From: Mesorhizobium sp. B2-7-1 | GTDB taxonomy: Bacteria > Pseudomonadota > Alphaproteobacteria > Rhizobiales > Rhizobiaceae | Assembly (NCBI RefSeq): GCF_006440735.1 | Contig: NZ_VFUA01000017.1 | Location: 21,968-85,967 of the forward strand | DNA length: 64,000 bases | Direction of reading: 5' to 3' | In this document: piece by piece, positions 17,137-26,144 of the stretch | How positions within the stretch are numbered: position 1 is the stretch's first letter | How the letters are laid out: every line of letters starts with the position of its first letter | Program-made: the position numbers and the translations under genes | Notes under the pieces: model-generated | Databases searched by the model: none | Seen by the model: only the letters and a program-made list of their open reading frames with translations | What the model was told of the DNA's origin: nothing

Positions 17137-18866
17137 GACCCGGTCCTTTCGGAGCTCACGACCCGGACCTGCGGCGGGGCGTGCTGCTGCTCGGGGCGGC
17201 GCAGTTGCGCAAGCACGGCGTCGCGCGGGCCGAACATCTGCGACTGGCCTTCGTTGAGCACCAGGACGCAATCGACGTTCACCATCAGCGGTGGGCGGTG
17301 GGCGACGATCACCACCGTCGAGCCGGCCTCCTTCATTGCGGCAATCCCCTGGTTCAGCGCTTCCTCTCCGACTGCATCGAGATTCGAGTTCGGCTCGTCC
17401 AGCACGACCAGCGCCGGACGGCGATAGAGCGCCCTGGCAAGGCCGATGCGCTGGCGTTGCCCGCCGGAAAGCACCGACCCCTGTTCGCCGATCTCGGTAT
17501 CGTAGCCGTTCGGGAGCCTGAGGATCATCTCGTGCACGCCGGCCATCCGCGCGGCGGCCACGATCTCGGCCGGATCGCCTTGCTCCATACGGGCAATGTT
17601 CTCGCGGACGGTGCCGGGAAAGAGTTCGACGTCCTGGGGGAGATAGCCCACATATGAGCCGAAATCGGCGCGGTTCCAGGAAAACACATCGACACCGTCG
17701 AGCCGCACCCGCCCTTGCTGTGGCGAAAGCATGCCGACGATCAGGCGGGCAAGCGTCGACTTGCCAGCAGCCGACGGCCCGATCACCGCAAGCACCTGGC
17801 CTGGCGGCACGACGAAGGAGAGGTTCCTCAGCACGGGCTCCTTGCCGCCGGCCGGCGTATAGACGAGGGCGTCGACCGAGAGGCGTCCTTGGGGCCGCGG
17901 CAATTCCATCCCTGGCGGACGCAGCGACGGAGCCTCGAACAGCCGGTCCAGCCGACGCCAGGCCTCGCGAGCGGCGGCCGTCTGCTTCCAGGTTGCGATA
18001 GCCTGCTCGACTGGGGCGAGCGCACGCGACATGATGATCGAGGCCGCGATCATGGCGCCGGGCGAGACTTCGTGGCGCAGCGACAGCCAGGCGCCGAGCC
18101 CCAGCACCGCGACTTGCAGGAACATCCGGAACGGCTTGGTGAATGCATTGATCAGGCCGGCCCAGTCGCTGGCGGTCGTCTGCAGCGCGAGCACGGACGC
18201 ATTGGCCGCATCCCAACGCCGGGCGAGCACGCCGCCCATGCCCATCCCGTCAATGACCTCGGCATTGCGGAAACCGGCATCCGCCGCCTGGTAGGCGCGC
18301 GCGGAAGCGGCGTTGGCCTGTTTGAGCGTGTTGGCCGTCAGCGCGTTGTTGGCGAGGGCGAAGCCGAACAGGATGATCGCGCCGCCCAGCGCCAGAAGTC
18401 CAAGCAGGGGATGCAACAGGAAGATGAAGCCGAGATAGAGCGGCATCCACGGCGCGTCGAACAGCGCCATGATGCCGCCGCCGCCAAGATAGCCGCGCAG
18501 CGTGGCGAGGTCTCGCAGCGCCTCGGTGCGGTAGGAGGAGGCGCGCAACGCGTTCTCAAGCCCGCGGCCCAGCACCTGCGGCGACAGCACGCGGTCGATC
18601 CAGGCGCCGAGCTGCACAAGCAGCCGCGAGCGGAAGAATTCGAGCGCACCCATCGCAGCGAGCGCCATTGTCGTGATCAGCGTCAGATAGACGAGCGTCT
18701 CCACGCTGCGTCCCGTCAGCACACGATCATAGACCTGCAACATGTAGATCGAGGTCGAGAGCACGAGCAGGTTGATGACGAAGCTGAACCCCGCCACCGC
18801 GGCGAAACCGCCGCGGCAGCGAGACAGGGCAAGCTTGAGGGGAGAGAGGCCCTGCATCACGATCAT
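17133..18866 (-). CDS. Type I secretion ABC permease/ATPase (PrtD family)
   Basis: A 577-aa half transporter. Six membrane segments span about residues 20-310. The ATPase domain has Walker A GPSAAGKST, signature LSGGQRQRIGLARAL and Walker B LVVLDEPNSNLD. There is no N-terminal C39 peptidase domain, so the substrate should carry an uncleaved C-terminal signal, as for PrtD/LipB-type exporters of RTX proteins. The next gene upstream encodes just such a protein, 31 bp away, and the HlyD partner overlaps the 3' end. Confidence 0.93.
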   Translation of the reverse strand: MIVMQGLSPLKLALSRCRGGFAAVAGFSFVINLLVLSTSIYMLQVYDRVLTGRSVETLVYLTLITTMALAAMGALEFFRSRLLVQLGAWIDRVLSPQVLGRGLENALRASSYRTEALRDLATLRGYLGGGGIMALFDAPWMPLYLGFIFLLHPLLGLLALGGAIILFGFALANNALTANTLKQANAASARAYQAADAGFRNAEVIDGMGMGGVLARRWDAANASVLALQTTASDWAGLINAFTKPFRMFLQVAVLGLGAWLSLRHEVSPGAMIAASIIMSRALAPVEQAIATWKQTAAAREAWRRLDRLFEAPSLRPPGMELPRPQGRLSVDALVYTPAGGKEPVLRNLSFVVPPGQVLAVIGPSAAGKSTLARLIVGMLSPQQGRVRLDGVDVFSWNRADFGSYVGYLPQDVELFPGTVRENIARMEQGDPAEIVAAARMAGVHEMILRLPNGYDTEIGEQGSVLSGGQRQRIGLARALYRRPALVVLDEPNSNLDAVGEEALNQGIAAMKEAGSTVVIVAHRPPLMVNVDCVLVLNEGQSQMFGPRDAVLAQLRRPEQQHAPPQVRVVSSERTGS

Positions 18867-18897
18867 CTACCGCTTCATCGTCTTCCTGTGGGCCCCA

Positions 18898-21183
18898 TCA
18901 GGCATGCAGATTGAAATCTGCGCTGCTCAGATTGTTCACCCCCAGCAGGTGGATTTCGATGACGTCCGTACCGCTTGTAATCGTCTCAGCTGACGTACCG
19001 GCATTTGCGTAGACAACGGTGTTCGTTCCATCCGTCGTCCAACCGACGCTGTGCGCGGCAAGCGTTGTCGAAGCACCTAAGTTGGTCGGAGTGCCAGTCA
19101 GATTGAGTGCGTTCAGGAAGTCGAGCTTGTCCGCCCCGTGGACGAAGTCCTGGATCGTATCGAAGGCGGCATGGGTGGAGTCGGCAACCGCCGTGTAGAC
19201 GAAATGGTCGGCACCGTCGCCGCCGACCAACCAATCAGCGTTCGCCTTTCCAATAATCGTGTCGTTGCCCGCACCACCGAAGATGTAGTCGACGGCAGAG
19301 GTTCCGGTGACGCTGTCCGTGCCTGCTCGACCGTCAGCGATAGTCGGATCGGTACTTACCAGTGTGATCGTGTTGTCGACGTTGCCCCCATTGGCGTTGC
19401 CGATCCAAACGGTGAACGACTGTGGAGCCGATGAAGCCGAATGACTGTCAGTGGCGGTGACAGTAAGAGTGCCTGTTGCCGAGCTTCCTAGTCCGACGCT
19501 GGCGGTTAGCTCTCCGTTTGCTGCAACCGCGACTGTCCCGGACCCACTCCAGGTAGCTGCAAAGGAGACACTATCGCCTGCATCGGGATCCACGGACAAG
19601 AAGTGGCCCAGATCGACAGGATTCACGTCGGCGATCGGAGCCGAGCTCGGAACGAAGACCGGGGCGCTCGGCGCATGGTTGGTCACGGGCTCGTCGGCAC
19701 CGTTCACCGTGATATCGATCACGTGGTCCGTGCCATCGGCCGACGCCACATGGATCTGGTCGTGCGGATGGTCCGCCGAAGTCAGAGCCTGGACATTGGC
19801 CGCGGCATTGTTGAGCGTGTAGACCCAGTTTCCACCGGCATCGATTGTCAATGAACCGTAGGTGCCGGCAATTGGATTGCTGCCATTGTGCACCTGGAAC
19901 GAGCTCTGGCCCGCGTCGGGGTCGTTGACGGTCAGAGCGCCGTTTACGGTCAGCGCGGCATCCTCGGTCACGGAACCGCTGCTGCCGCCGCTGATCACAG
20001 GCGCGTCGTTGGCGCCGTCGATGTGGATGGTGACGGTGCGGGTGTCGGTGCTGCCCTGGCCGTCATCCACCTTCACCGTGTAGGTCTCGGTCAGGTGATC
20101 GCCGGCGCCGAGCGACTGCGCCGCCGCGTTGTCGAGCGTGTAGGTCCACTTGCCGGTCTGGTCGACCGCGATCGAGCCGTAGGCGCTGCTGTTGGCGCCA
20201 TCGATGCTCCAGGTGTGGCTGTCGCTGAGGTCGACGTCGCTGAAGCCGAGCTGACCCGAGGCGGTCTGCGTGCCGTCTTCCTTGACCGTGCCGCTGTCCG
20301 TCGCCCCGGTGATCGTCACCGCGTCGTTGGCGCCGTCGATCGTAATCGTCACGTTATGCGTGGTCGTGCCGCCGTGGCCGTCGTCCGCCTTGACGGCGTA
20401 GGTCAAAGTGAGATGCTCACCCGCCGCGAGATAGTCGAAAGCTTGCGGCGTGGAATTGAACGACCAGTTGATCGCGCCAGAGGTGTGGCTGTTGTCGATG
20501 ATGGGATTGCCGCCCAGCGACAGCATGTTCACGACGTCGGCAGCGTGAAGGGAGCCGGTAGCCCCGCCCAGGGTCACTCCCGTCACCGAGGCTTTGACCG
20601 TATCATGAATGTCGACATCGCTGACAGTCAACGTGCCGTTTGTCGACAAAGGGGAGTTTGTTTCGTTAAGCGTGGCGGCATCGTGATCGCCGGCGGCGAC
20701 GGTGATCACCGGGGCATCGTTGGTGCCGGTGATCACAACCGAGAGCGTGCCGACGCTGAGCGTGCCGTTCGACATCTTGATCGTGTATTGGATCGTGTCC
20801 GTGAACTGCTCGCCGGCGCCGAGCGCGTTGATCTGCGCGCTTAGAGCGGTCGCGTCATAGTGAATCTTGTTGTCGGTGCCGATCCAGAATTTCGCCCCGC
20901 TCGTGCTGCTGGTTTCGACGATGTTCGCACCGTCCTGTATCAGCAGATCCTTGTTATAGTCAGCGAACGCCTTGTTGGTGACGACGATCCCAGCCCCTCC
21001 GTCGTCGTTCTTGAGGCCGTCATCCACCGAATAGATCGTCGTCTTGGTCCCGCCACCGCTTGCCGCAAGGACGTCGAACGTGAACTGAAGGCTGCCATCT
21101 TCCGTGCCGGATTGCGTCAGATCGGCTGCTGCCCCCGAATTCGAAAACGTGACGGTCGAACCTGAAACTGTCGTAGTCGCCAT
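18898..21183 (-). CDS. Large secreted VCBS/RTX repeat protein (probable type I substrate)
   Basis: A 761-aa acidic, low-cysteine protein. After an N-terminal region (1-155) come several VCBS or cadherin-like repeats marked by NDAPVI and recurring TYTLDNAAA/VYTLNNAAA segments (about 155-560). The C-terminal part holds RTX calcium-binding nonapeptides (GGAGNDTI, GGDGADHFVY), the peptidase-M10-C-like sequence TIQDFVHGADKLDF, and a hydrophobic terminus typical of type I secretion signals. It is probably a cell-surface or matrix adhesin involved in aggregation or root attachment. Start MATTTVSGSTV is chosen because it is preceded by a purine-rich AGGGGGAAATTGGCA-like site. No catalytic domain is seen. 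Confidence 0.85.
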   Translation of the reverse strand: MATTTVSGSTVTFSNSGAAADLTQSGTEDGSLQFTFDVLAASGGGTKTTIYSVDDGLKNDDGGAGIVVTNKAFADYNKDLLIQDGANIVETSSTSGAKFWIGTDNKIHYDATALSAQINALGAGEQFTDTIQYTIKMSNGTLSVGTLSVVITGTNDAPVITVAAGDHDAATLNETNSPLSTNGTLTVSDVDIHDTVKASVTGVTLGGATGSLHAADVVNMLSLGGNPIIDNSHTSGAINWSFNSTPQAFDYLAAGEHLTLTYAVKADDGHGGTTTHNVTITIDGANDAVTITGATDSGTVKEDGTQTASGQLGFSDVDLSDSHTWSIDGANSSAYGSIAVDQTGKWTYTLDNAAAQSLGAGDHLTETYTVKVDDGQGSTDTRTVTIHIDGANDAPVISGGSSGSVTEDAALTVNGALTVNDPDAGQSSFQVHNGSNPIAGTYGSLTIDAGGNWVYTLNNAAANVQALTSADHPHDQIHVASADGTDHVIDITVNGADEPVTNHAPSAPVFVPSSAPIADVNPVDLGHFLSVDPDAGDSVSFAATWSGSGTVAVAANGELTASVGLGSSATGTLTVTATDSHSASSAPQSFTVWIGNANGGNVDNTITLVSTDPTIADGRAGTDSVTGTSAVDYIFGGAGNDTIIGKANADWLVGGDGADHFVYTAVADSTHAAFDTIQDFVHGADKLDFLNALNLTGTPTNLGASTTLAAHSVGWTTDGTNTVVYANAGTSAETITSGTDVIEIHLLGVNNLSSADFNLHA

Positions 21184-21735
21184 TGCCAATTTCCCCCTGT
21201 GATCCCTTCGCGAACAATGGACTTGTTCGCCCCAACGGTTACCGCTGATCCTGGCGCGCGCACTTCGCCGTCGCCGCGAGCGCATGCTCCTGCCTGCGGC
21301 GGTTGGTCAGGACCAAGCCATTCTGATTGACCGAGAAGACTTCTCTCGTTGAGAGACAAAGACCCACCCCGAGCGCTTGCGCGCTCGCTCCCCAACACTC
21401 ACTCCTAGCTGGCGTGCCCCTCATGTCGCCGCTATTGCGGGACCAAGCCTGTCTATAGGCAGTTATATTAGCTTTTTATGATTTGGAAACCATAACCGCT
21501 TATATACCGGTGGGTAATGTTAACGATTTGTTAGATATTTAACGAATCGGGGATCGGCCGCTTAATGGCGTAAAACTGACGTCGCGCCGCGGCTTGGCCG
21601 TTGGCTTTGTCATACCCGGATACATATTATCGCGTGGTCCGACAGTTAATTAGAAGAATCTAATAAACCTGTCACCTGCCGATTGATGGCGCAAATCCGC
21701 CAAAGCTTCGCGCGATGTGTCCCGATGCGCGTCCG
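21184..21735. other. 552-bp AT-richer intergenic region upstream of the VCBS/RTX gene
   Basis: No convincing gene is present. Bases 21440-21670 are clearly AT-richer than the surroundings and should contain the RTX gene promoter. Two short inverted repeats are visible: TCTCTC-GTT-GAGAGA (about 21342-21356) and GAGCGC-TTGC-GCGCTC (about 21370-21386). I cannot assign a promoter consensus with confidence. Confidence 0.5.
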
Positions 21736-23229
21736 TCAGCCCGCCAGGCTGTCCTGCTCCGCGGCATTGGGATCACCCGGCGCCGTCGCCCAGGCGAGCT
21801 CGACCAGCGTCACGGTGCGCCGTCCGGTGCCGTCGACCTGGCAGACAATGAGCCCCTGCTCCTCGATATAGTCGAGCAGTCGCCGTGCACGACGCAGCGA
21901 ATGCGAGCCGTAGGCGCGCGCGATCGCGGCGTCGCTCGGGCATGGCCAGCCCTCCTTGGCGGCGCGGGCGATCATCATGAACACGCCCTGCATGTCCTCG
22001 GGCAGCAGCGAGGCGCGCACGGAAACGTCCCGCCACGCATCGTCCTCGGCCATGTCGGAGCCGACGCCGGCGCGGGCCCGCGTCAGCATGCGGCGGAATT
22101 CCGCGAGGTCGGGCACGACCGAAGCCAGGCCCTCGATGCGGCAGCGGACCACGAACTCCTGGTAGAGCACGCCGATGACGCGGAAGCCCGCATCCGGCTC
22201 GGCCAGGATGGCGCGCAGGATGCGGTCCATCCGCTCGCGCCGCTCGGCGAGGTCCTCGGCGCTCGGCTGCGGCTCCGCCGGCTCGGGACGAATGTCCAGC
22301 GGCGCGGCCTTGGCCGCCATCAGCTGATCGAGCAAATCCGGCGAAGGCCGGCGTTGCTGCCTGACCGTCTCCGGCGGTGGCGCGGCCAGAATGATCGAGC
22401 GCGCATCCTCGAGCGCGGCTTCTGGCAGCGGCATCAGCCGCGGCGTGCCGTTGCGCGGGCTGGTTTCGGTCTGGCCGATGCGCAGGCTGAGCGGACGGCG
22501 CGACAAGGCAGGCCCAAGCGCCATGAAATGCCCGCGCTCCAGGTCGCGGAACGCTTCGGCCTGCCGCCGCTCCATGCCGAGCAGGTCGGCCGCGCGCGCC
22601 ATGTCGATATCGAGGAAGGTGCGGCCCATCAGGAAGTTGGAGGCTTCCGCCGCGACGTTCTTGGCAAGCTTCGCCAGCCGCTGCGTGGCGATGATGCCGG
22701 CAAGCCCGCGCTTGCGGCCGCGGCACATCAGATTGGTCATGGCGCCCAGCGAGAGCTTGCGTGCCTCGTCCGAAACCTCGCCGGCGGCGGCGGGCGCGAA
22801 AAGCTGCGCTTCGTCGACCACCACCAGCATCGGATACCAGTGGTCGCGCGCGACCTCGAACAGCCCGCCGAGGAATGCCGCGGCGCGCCGCATCTGGTTC
22901 TCGGCATCGAGCCCTTCGAGATTGAGCACCGTCGAGACACGATGGATGCGCGCCCGCTCGCCGGCCGCCTGTAGGCCGCGCTCGGTATGCTCCTCCGCAT
23001 CGATCACCAGATGGCCATAGTGTTCACCCAGCGACACAAAGTCGCCTTCGGGGTCGATGATGGTCTGCTGCACCCATGGCGCGCTCTGTTCGAGCAGCCG
23101 ACGCAGCAGGTGCGACTTGCCGGAACCCGAATTGCCCTGCACCAGCAGGCGGGTGGCCAGCAGTTCCTCAAGGTCGAGGGCCGCCGGCGCGCCCGCCGTG
23201 GTCTGCCCCATCTCGATTGCAACGGTCAT
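21736..23229 (-). CDS. HerA/DUF87-like ATPase
   Basis: A 497-aa cytoplasmic P-loop ATPase of the HerA/FtsK superfamily. Walker A is GNSGSGKSH (about residues 32-40), Walker B MLVVVDEAQLF (about 135-145), followed by ATQRLAKLAKNVAAEASN, the usual sensor region. The C-terminal half (about 290-470) is an unassigned helical domain with winged-helix character (PSDAAIARAYGSHSLRRARRLLDYIEEQG). HerA proteins usually work with NurA nuclease in DNA end processing, or in defence systems, but no nuclease gene is adjacent. The role here is unknown. Confidence 0.75.
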   Translation of the reverse strand: MTVAIEMGQTTAGAPAALDLEELLATRLLVQGNSGSGKSHLLRRLLEQSAPWVQQTIIDPEGDFVSLGEHYGHLVIDAEEHTERGLQAAGERARIHRVSTVLNLEGLDAENQMRRAAAFLGGLFEVARDHWYPMLVVVDEAQLFAPAAAGEVSDEARKLSLGAMTNLMCRGRKRGLAGIIATQRLAKLAKNVAAEASNFLMGRTFLDIDMARAADLLGMERRQAEAFRDLERGHFMALGPALSRRPLSLRIGQTETSPRNGTPRLMPLPEAALEDARSIILAAPPPETVRQQRRPSPDLLDQLMAAKAAPLDIRPEPAEPQPSAEDLAERRERMDRILRAILAEPDAGFRVIGVLYQEFVVRCRIEGLASVVPDLAEFRRMLTRARAGVGSDMAEDDAWRDVSVRASLLPEDMQGVFMMIARAAKEGWPCPSDAAIARAYGSHSLRRARRLLDYIEEQGLIVCQVDGTGRRTVTLVELAWATAPGDPNAAEQDSLAG

Positions 23230-23445
23230 GTCTCGACTCGGATCGTCTCCCTGCGCGGGATCGGGTTATCAATCCGAGCGCGAGGCGTCGAGCACACCAC
23301 GACCATTTACCGGGTGTTCCACAGCTACTCGCCCTTTGGCGGCAGGCTGTCGGCAATGACTCTGGTCGGACCACCATTTCGCTGGCGCCGGTCGGCCATT
23401 GGCGTATCATCGCTGCGGGACAGGGTTCATGGCAGGAGGAGGCCG

Positions 23446-23700
23446 ATGGACGTCGCTGCCGAAGTGCCCGTCGCCGCGTTGACGGTGCAAGATCTTGTTG
23501 CGTCTGCCCTTTCGAAATTTCGCGCCGGCGACACCGTCTCGACGCGCGCGATGCTCAACGCCATCCGCCGCTCCGATCCAGCCTGCGACGACAGCGACGA
23601 TCATCTCGTCGAGCTGATCGTCATGGCGGCAATTGGTAAGACCATGGGTGTTGTCTTCGACCACCGCTCGCCAGACGAGCGGCTGCCGCTTCTCGCGTAG
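23446..23700 (+). CDS. 84-aa conserved-type hypothetical protein
   Basis: A small acidic protein starting MDVAAEVPVAALTVQDLV with a strong ribosome site (AGGAGG) 6 bp upstream. It contains a helical segment with alternating charge (TRAMLNAIRRSDPACDDSDDHLVELIVMAAIGKTMGVVFD) that is predicted mainly alpha-helical. No membrane segment or known motif is recognised. It stands alone between the divergent HerA-like gene and the convergent NTF2-like gene. Confidence 0.6.
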   Translation: MDVAAEVPVAALTVQDLVASALSKFRAGDTVSTRAMLNAIRRSDPACDDSDDHLVELIVMAAIGKTMGVVFDHRSPDERLPLLA

Positions 23701-23733
23701 TGCGGACCGCTACCAGCTTTCTCAGCAAGGCGT

Positions 23734-23787
23734 GTCGAGATTCAGGTCAGGCCGAGTTTGCAGGCCGGCCTCACCTGGATATCGGCA
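23734..23787. repeat. Palindromic repeat, short copy
   Basis: The arms GTCGAGATTCAGGTCAGGCC and GGCCGGCCTCACCTG with a flanking ATATCGG form an imperfect palindrome directly after the NTF2-like gene. The same arms recur at 28013-28142, where extra sequence of about 75 bp separates them. Confidence 0.7.
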
Positions 23788-23791
23788 TGCC

Positions 23792-24274
23792 TTAGCCCAG
23801 CGGATGCGGCATATAACCGACGAAACCCGCGATCTTCCAGCGGCCGCCGACCTTGCGGCAGAAATAGAGCGTCTGCCATTTGAGCCGGTCGACGCCGCCG
23901 TCGGCCTTGGCGACGGAGCCGTCGAACTTCTTGTGCAGCACCGCGCGGTCGCCATCGACATCGATGTCGCGCATGTTGGTGACGCGGAACAGCGCCTCGC
24001 GCAGCGGCTCGGCGAATTTCGTCGCCGCGGTTTCCTTGGCCTGGCGCAGCCATTCGTCGCGATAGACCTCCAGCCTCGGGAACTGCAGCCGCCAGGTATC
24101 GGCGTTGGCGAGGAAATGCGCATGCATGCCGAAGAAGCTGTCGGCGACGAAATCGTCCTCGACCATCGACCAGTCCTGTCCGAGGAAGGCATCGATGTCG
24201 CGCCGCACCAGCATTTCCCACAGCGCGTGGCGGTCGGCATCGCCTTCCGGGAACGGGTTCTTGTCGAAGGTCAT
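23792..24274 (-). CDS. NTF2/SnoaL-like protein
   Basis: A 160-aa protein with the cone-shaped alpha+beta NTF2 pattern: WEMLVRRDIDAFLGQDWSMVEDDFVADSF at the N-terminus, LRVTNMRDIDVDGDRAVLHKKFDG-like strands in the middle and LYFCRKVGGRWKIAGFVGYMP at the end, a typical closing strand of the family. These domains act as small ligand-binding proteins, isomerases or dehydratases. It is divergent from ridA across 189 bp. The neighbouring flavin monooxygenase has a fused N-terminal domain of the same fold, which suggests related substrates. Confidence 0.75.
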   Translation of the reverse strand: MTFDKNPFPEGDADRHALWEMLVRRDIDAFLGQDWSMVEDDFVADSFFGMHAHFLANADTWRLQFPRLEVYRDEWLRQAKETAATKFAEPLREALFRVTNMRDIDVDGDRAVLHKKFDGSVAKADGGVDRLKWQTLYFCRKVGGRWKIAGFVGYMPHPLG

Positions 24275-24346
24275 GCTGTATCTCCCCTTCCTATATCCGC
24301 GCGGCCGGACGCAGCACCGAGCGCAAGATGCTCAGGCTCCTGTAAT

Positions 24347-24379
24347 AAAGCAACATGGATTTCGAAAAAATGTTGCTTT
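24347..24379. promoter_or_regulatory. Perfect inverted repeat, candidate operator
   Basis: AAAGCAACAT (24347-24356) and ATGTTGCTTT (24370-24379) are exact reverse complements separated by 13 bp, with a TTTCGAAA palindrome in the middle. It lies in the AT-richer divergent region between the NTF2-like gene and ridA. The RpiR regulator encoded nearby is the obvious candidate, but this is inference. Confidence 0.55.
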
Positions 24380-24463
24380 CCGACATTGGCTCTATGAGGA
24401 TCATGGCGACAAGCGTAGACGGCTATGTGACCGGTTCCCATCCGTCGACAAAAGGAGGCTCAC

Positions 24464-24829
24464 TTGCCCAAGCAGTGCTTTGGAAAATCCCACGTTCCGC
24501 TTTCGCCCGCCGTGCGCGCCGGCGATTTCGTCTATGTCTCCGGCCAGGTGCCGGTGGGCGGCGACGGGCTCGTGGTGAAGGGCGGCATCGCCGAGCAGAC
24601 CGAGCAGGTGCTGCAGAACGTCAAGGCGGCGCTGGCGCTCGCCGGCTGCACCATGGACGATGTGGTGAAGACCACTGTCTGGCTGGAGGATGCGCGCGAT
24701 TTCGGCACCTTCAACACGGTCTACGCAAAGCATTTCTCCAAAGACCCGCCGGCGCGCACCACGGTCGAGTCGCGCCTGATGATCGACATCAAGATCGAGG
24801 TCGAGGCGGTTGCCTACCGACCGCTCTGA
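24464..24829 (+). CDS. RidA/YjgF family protein
   Basis: A 121-aa protein of the trimeric RidA family, whose best-known members hydrolyse reactive enamine/imine intermediates to ketones and ammonia. Family features seen are LSPAVRAGDFVYVSGQVP at the N-terminus, the central KAALALAGCTMDDVVKTTVWL and the C-terminal ARTTVESRLMIDIKIEVEAVA. The usual catalytic arginine of archetypal RidA (in the SR/PARTTV region) aligns with PARTTVES. The TTG start is supported by a strong AAAGGAGG site 5 bp upstream. It probably forms an operon with the amidohydrolase 31 bp downstream. Confidence 0.88.
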   Translation: MPKQCFGKSHVPLSPAVRAGDFVYVSGQVPVGGDGLVVKGGIAEQTEQVLQNVKAALALAGCTMDDVVKTTVWLEDARDFGTFNTVYAKHFSKDPPARTTVESRLMIDIKIEVEAVAYRPL

Positions 24830-24860
24830 TCGCGGACACGAAGCAACAGGGAGGGCACCG

Positions 24861-26138
24861 ATGCAGTTCGATCTCCTGATCAAGGGCGGGCGCGTCATCG
24901 ATCCCGCATCGGGCCTGGACGCGCAGCGCGACGTCGCCATTGCCGATGGCAGCATTGCCGCGATCGACGCCGCCATCGATGCCGAGGCGGCGCGTGAAGT
25001 GGTCGATGCCAGGGACTGCATCGTCACGCCCGGCCTCGTCGACCTGCACAGCCATGTCTATTGGGGCGGCACCTCGCTCGGCGTCGACGCCGACCGGCTC
25101 GCCGCCAAGAGCGGCACCACCACCTTCATCGACGCCGGCAGCGCCGGCGCCGGCAATTTCCTCGGCTTTCGCCGCCATGTCATCGAGCGCTCGAAAGTCC
25201 GCATCCTGGCTTACGTCAACATCTCCTTCGCCGGCATATTCGGCTTCGCCAAGACCGTGTCGGTCGGCGAATGCAGCGATCTCAGGCTTTGCGAGCCGCG
25301 TGAAACGGTTGCCGCGGTGCGCGAGCACGCCGATGTCGTCGTCGGCGTAAAAGTCCGCTCCGGCAAGCATGCCGGCGGCACCAGCGGCATCGCCCCGGTC
25401 GACCTCGCGCTCGAAGCCGCGGACAAGGTCGGCCTGCCGCTGATGGCGCATATCGACGAGCCGCCGCCGGGCCGCTCGGAAGTGCTGCCCAGGCTGCGGC
25501 GCGGCGATATCCTCACTCACTGCTTCCGCCCGTTCCCCAACGCGCCGGTCTTCGCTTCGGGCGCGGTGCGGCCGGACATGCGGCTGGCGCGCGAGCGCGG
25601 CGTCATCTTCGACATCGGCCACGGCATGGGCTCGTTCGACTTCGAGGTGGCGAAGGCGATGCTCGCCGAGGGTCTCGCGCCCGACGTGATCTCGAGCGAT
25701 GTGCACCTTTACTGCGTCGACGGCCCGGCCTTCGACATCCTGGTCTGCATGTCCAAGCTCATGGCACTTGGCATGCCGCTGGTCGAGGTGCTGCGCGCGG
25801 CGACAGCAAATCCCGCGCAGGCGATTGCCAGGCCCGAGCTCGGTGCGCTGAAGGTCGGCGGCATCGGCGACGTCGCGGTGCTGAAGTCCCAGCCCGGCCG
25901 CTTCACCTTCGTCGATGCAGTCGGGGCGTCACTAATCGCGGATCAGCGCTTGGTTTCAAACGGCATTGTCATCGCCGGCAAATGGTGGCCGAACGAAGTG
26001 CCCGACCACAATGAGACCGAGCGTTTCGAGACGCATGCGCATCATACGCATGTGGATGTGGCGGCGAGGCATTTTGGCCCTTCATCTTCGTCATTCTGGG
26101 GCGGAGCGACGCGAAGCGGAGCGCAGACCGTAGAATGA
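24861..26138 (+). CDS. Amidohydrolase-superfamily metallohydrolase
   Basis: A 425-aa dihydroorotase-like or deacetylase-like enzyme. It begins MQFDLLIKGGRVIDPASGLD and has the metal-binding HSHVYWGG motif (about residues 58-65), a candidate bridging lysine in VGVKVRSGKHAGG, HIDEPPP, THCFRPF and a catalytic aspartate in ISSDVHLY. It should hydrolyse a C-N bond in an amide, cyclic amide or N-acyl substrate. The last 18 or so residues (from SSSSFWGG) are encoded by an intergenic repeat, so the native C-terminus has probably been replaced. The start has a GGGAGGG ribosome site. Confidence 0.85.
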   Translation: MQFDLLIKGGRVIDPASGLDAQRDVAIADGSIAAIDAAIDAEAAREVVDARDCIVTPGLVDLHSHVYWGGTSLGVDADRLAAKSGTTTFIDAGSAGAGNFLGFRRHVIERSKVRILAYVNISFAGIFGFAKTVSVGECSDLRLCEPRETVAAVREHADVVVGVKVRSGKHAGGTSGIAPVDLALEAADKVGLPLMAHIDEPPPGRSEVLPRLRRGDILTHCFRPFPNAPVFASGAVRPDMRLARERGVIFDIGHGMGSFDFEVAKAMLAEGLAPDVISSDVHLYCVDGPAFDILVCMSKLMALGMPLVEVLRAATANPAQAIARPELGALKVGGIGDVAVLKSQPGRFTFVDAVGASLIADQRLVSNGIVIAGKWWPNEVPDHNETERFETHAHHTHVDVAARHFGPSSSSFWGGATRSGAQTVE

Positions 26139-26140
26139 CG
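26089..26140. repeat. Short palindromic repeat overlapping the 3' end of the amidohydrolase gene
   Basis: CGTCATTCT at 26089 and AGAATGACG at 26132-26140 are exact inverted arms, with GCGGAGCGACGCGAAGCGGAGCGCAGACC between them. The internal text resembles the long palindromes at 35174 and 43949. The stop codon of the amidohydrolase lies inside the right arm. Confidence 0.7.
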
Positions 26141-26144
26141 AACG

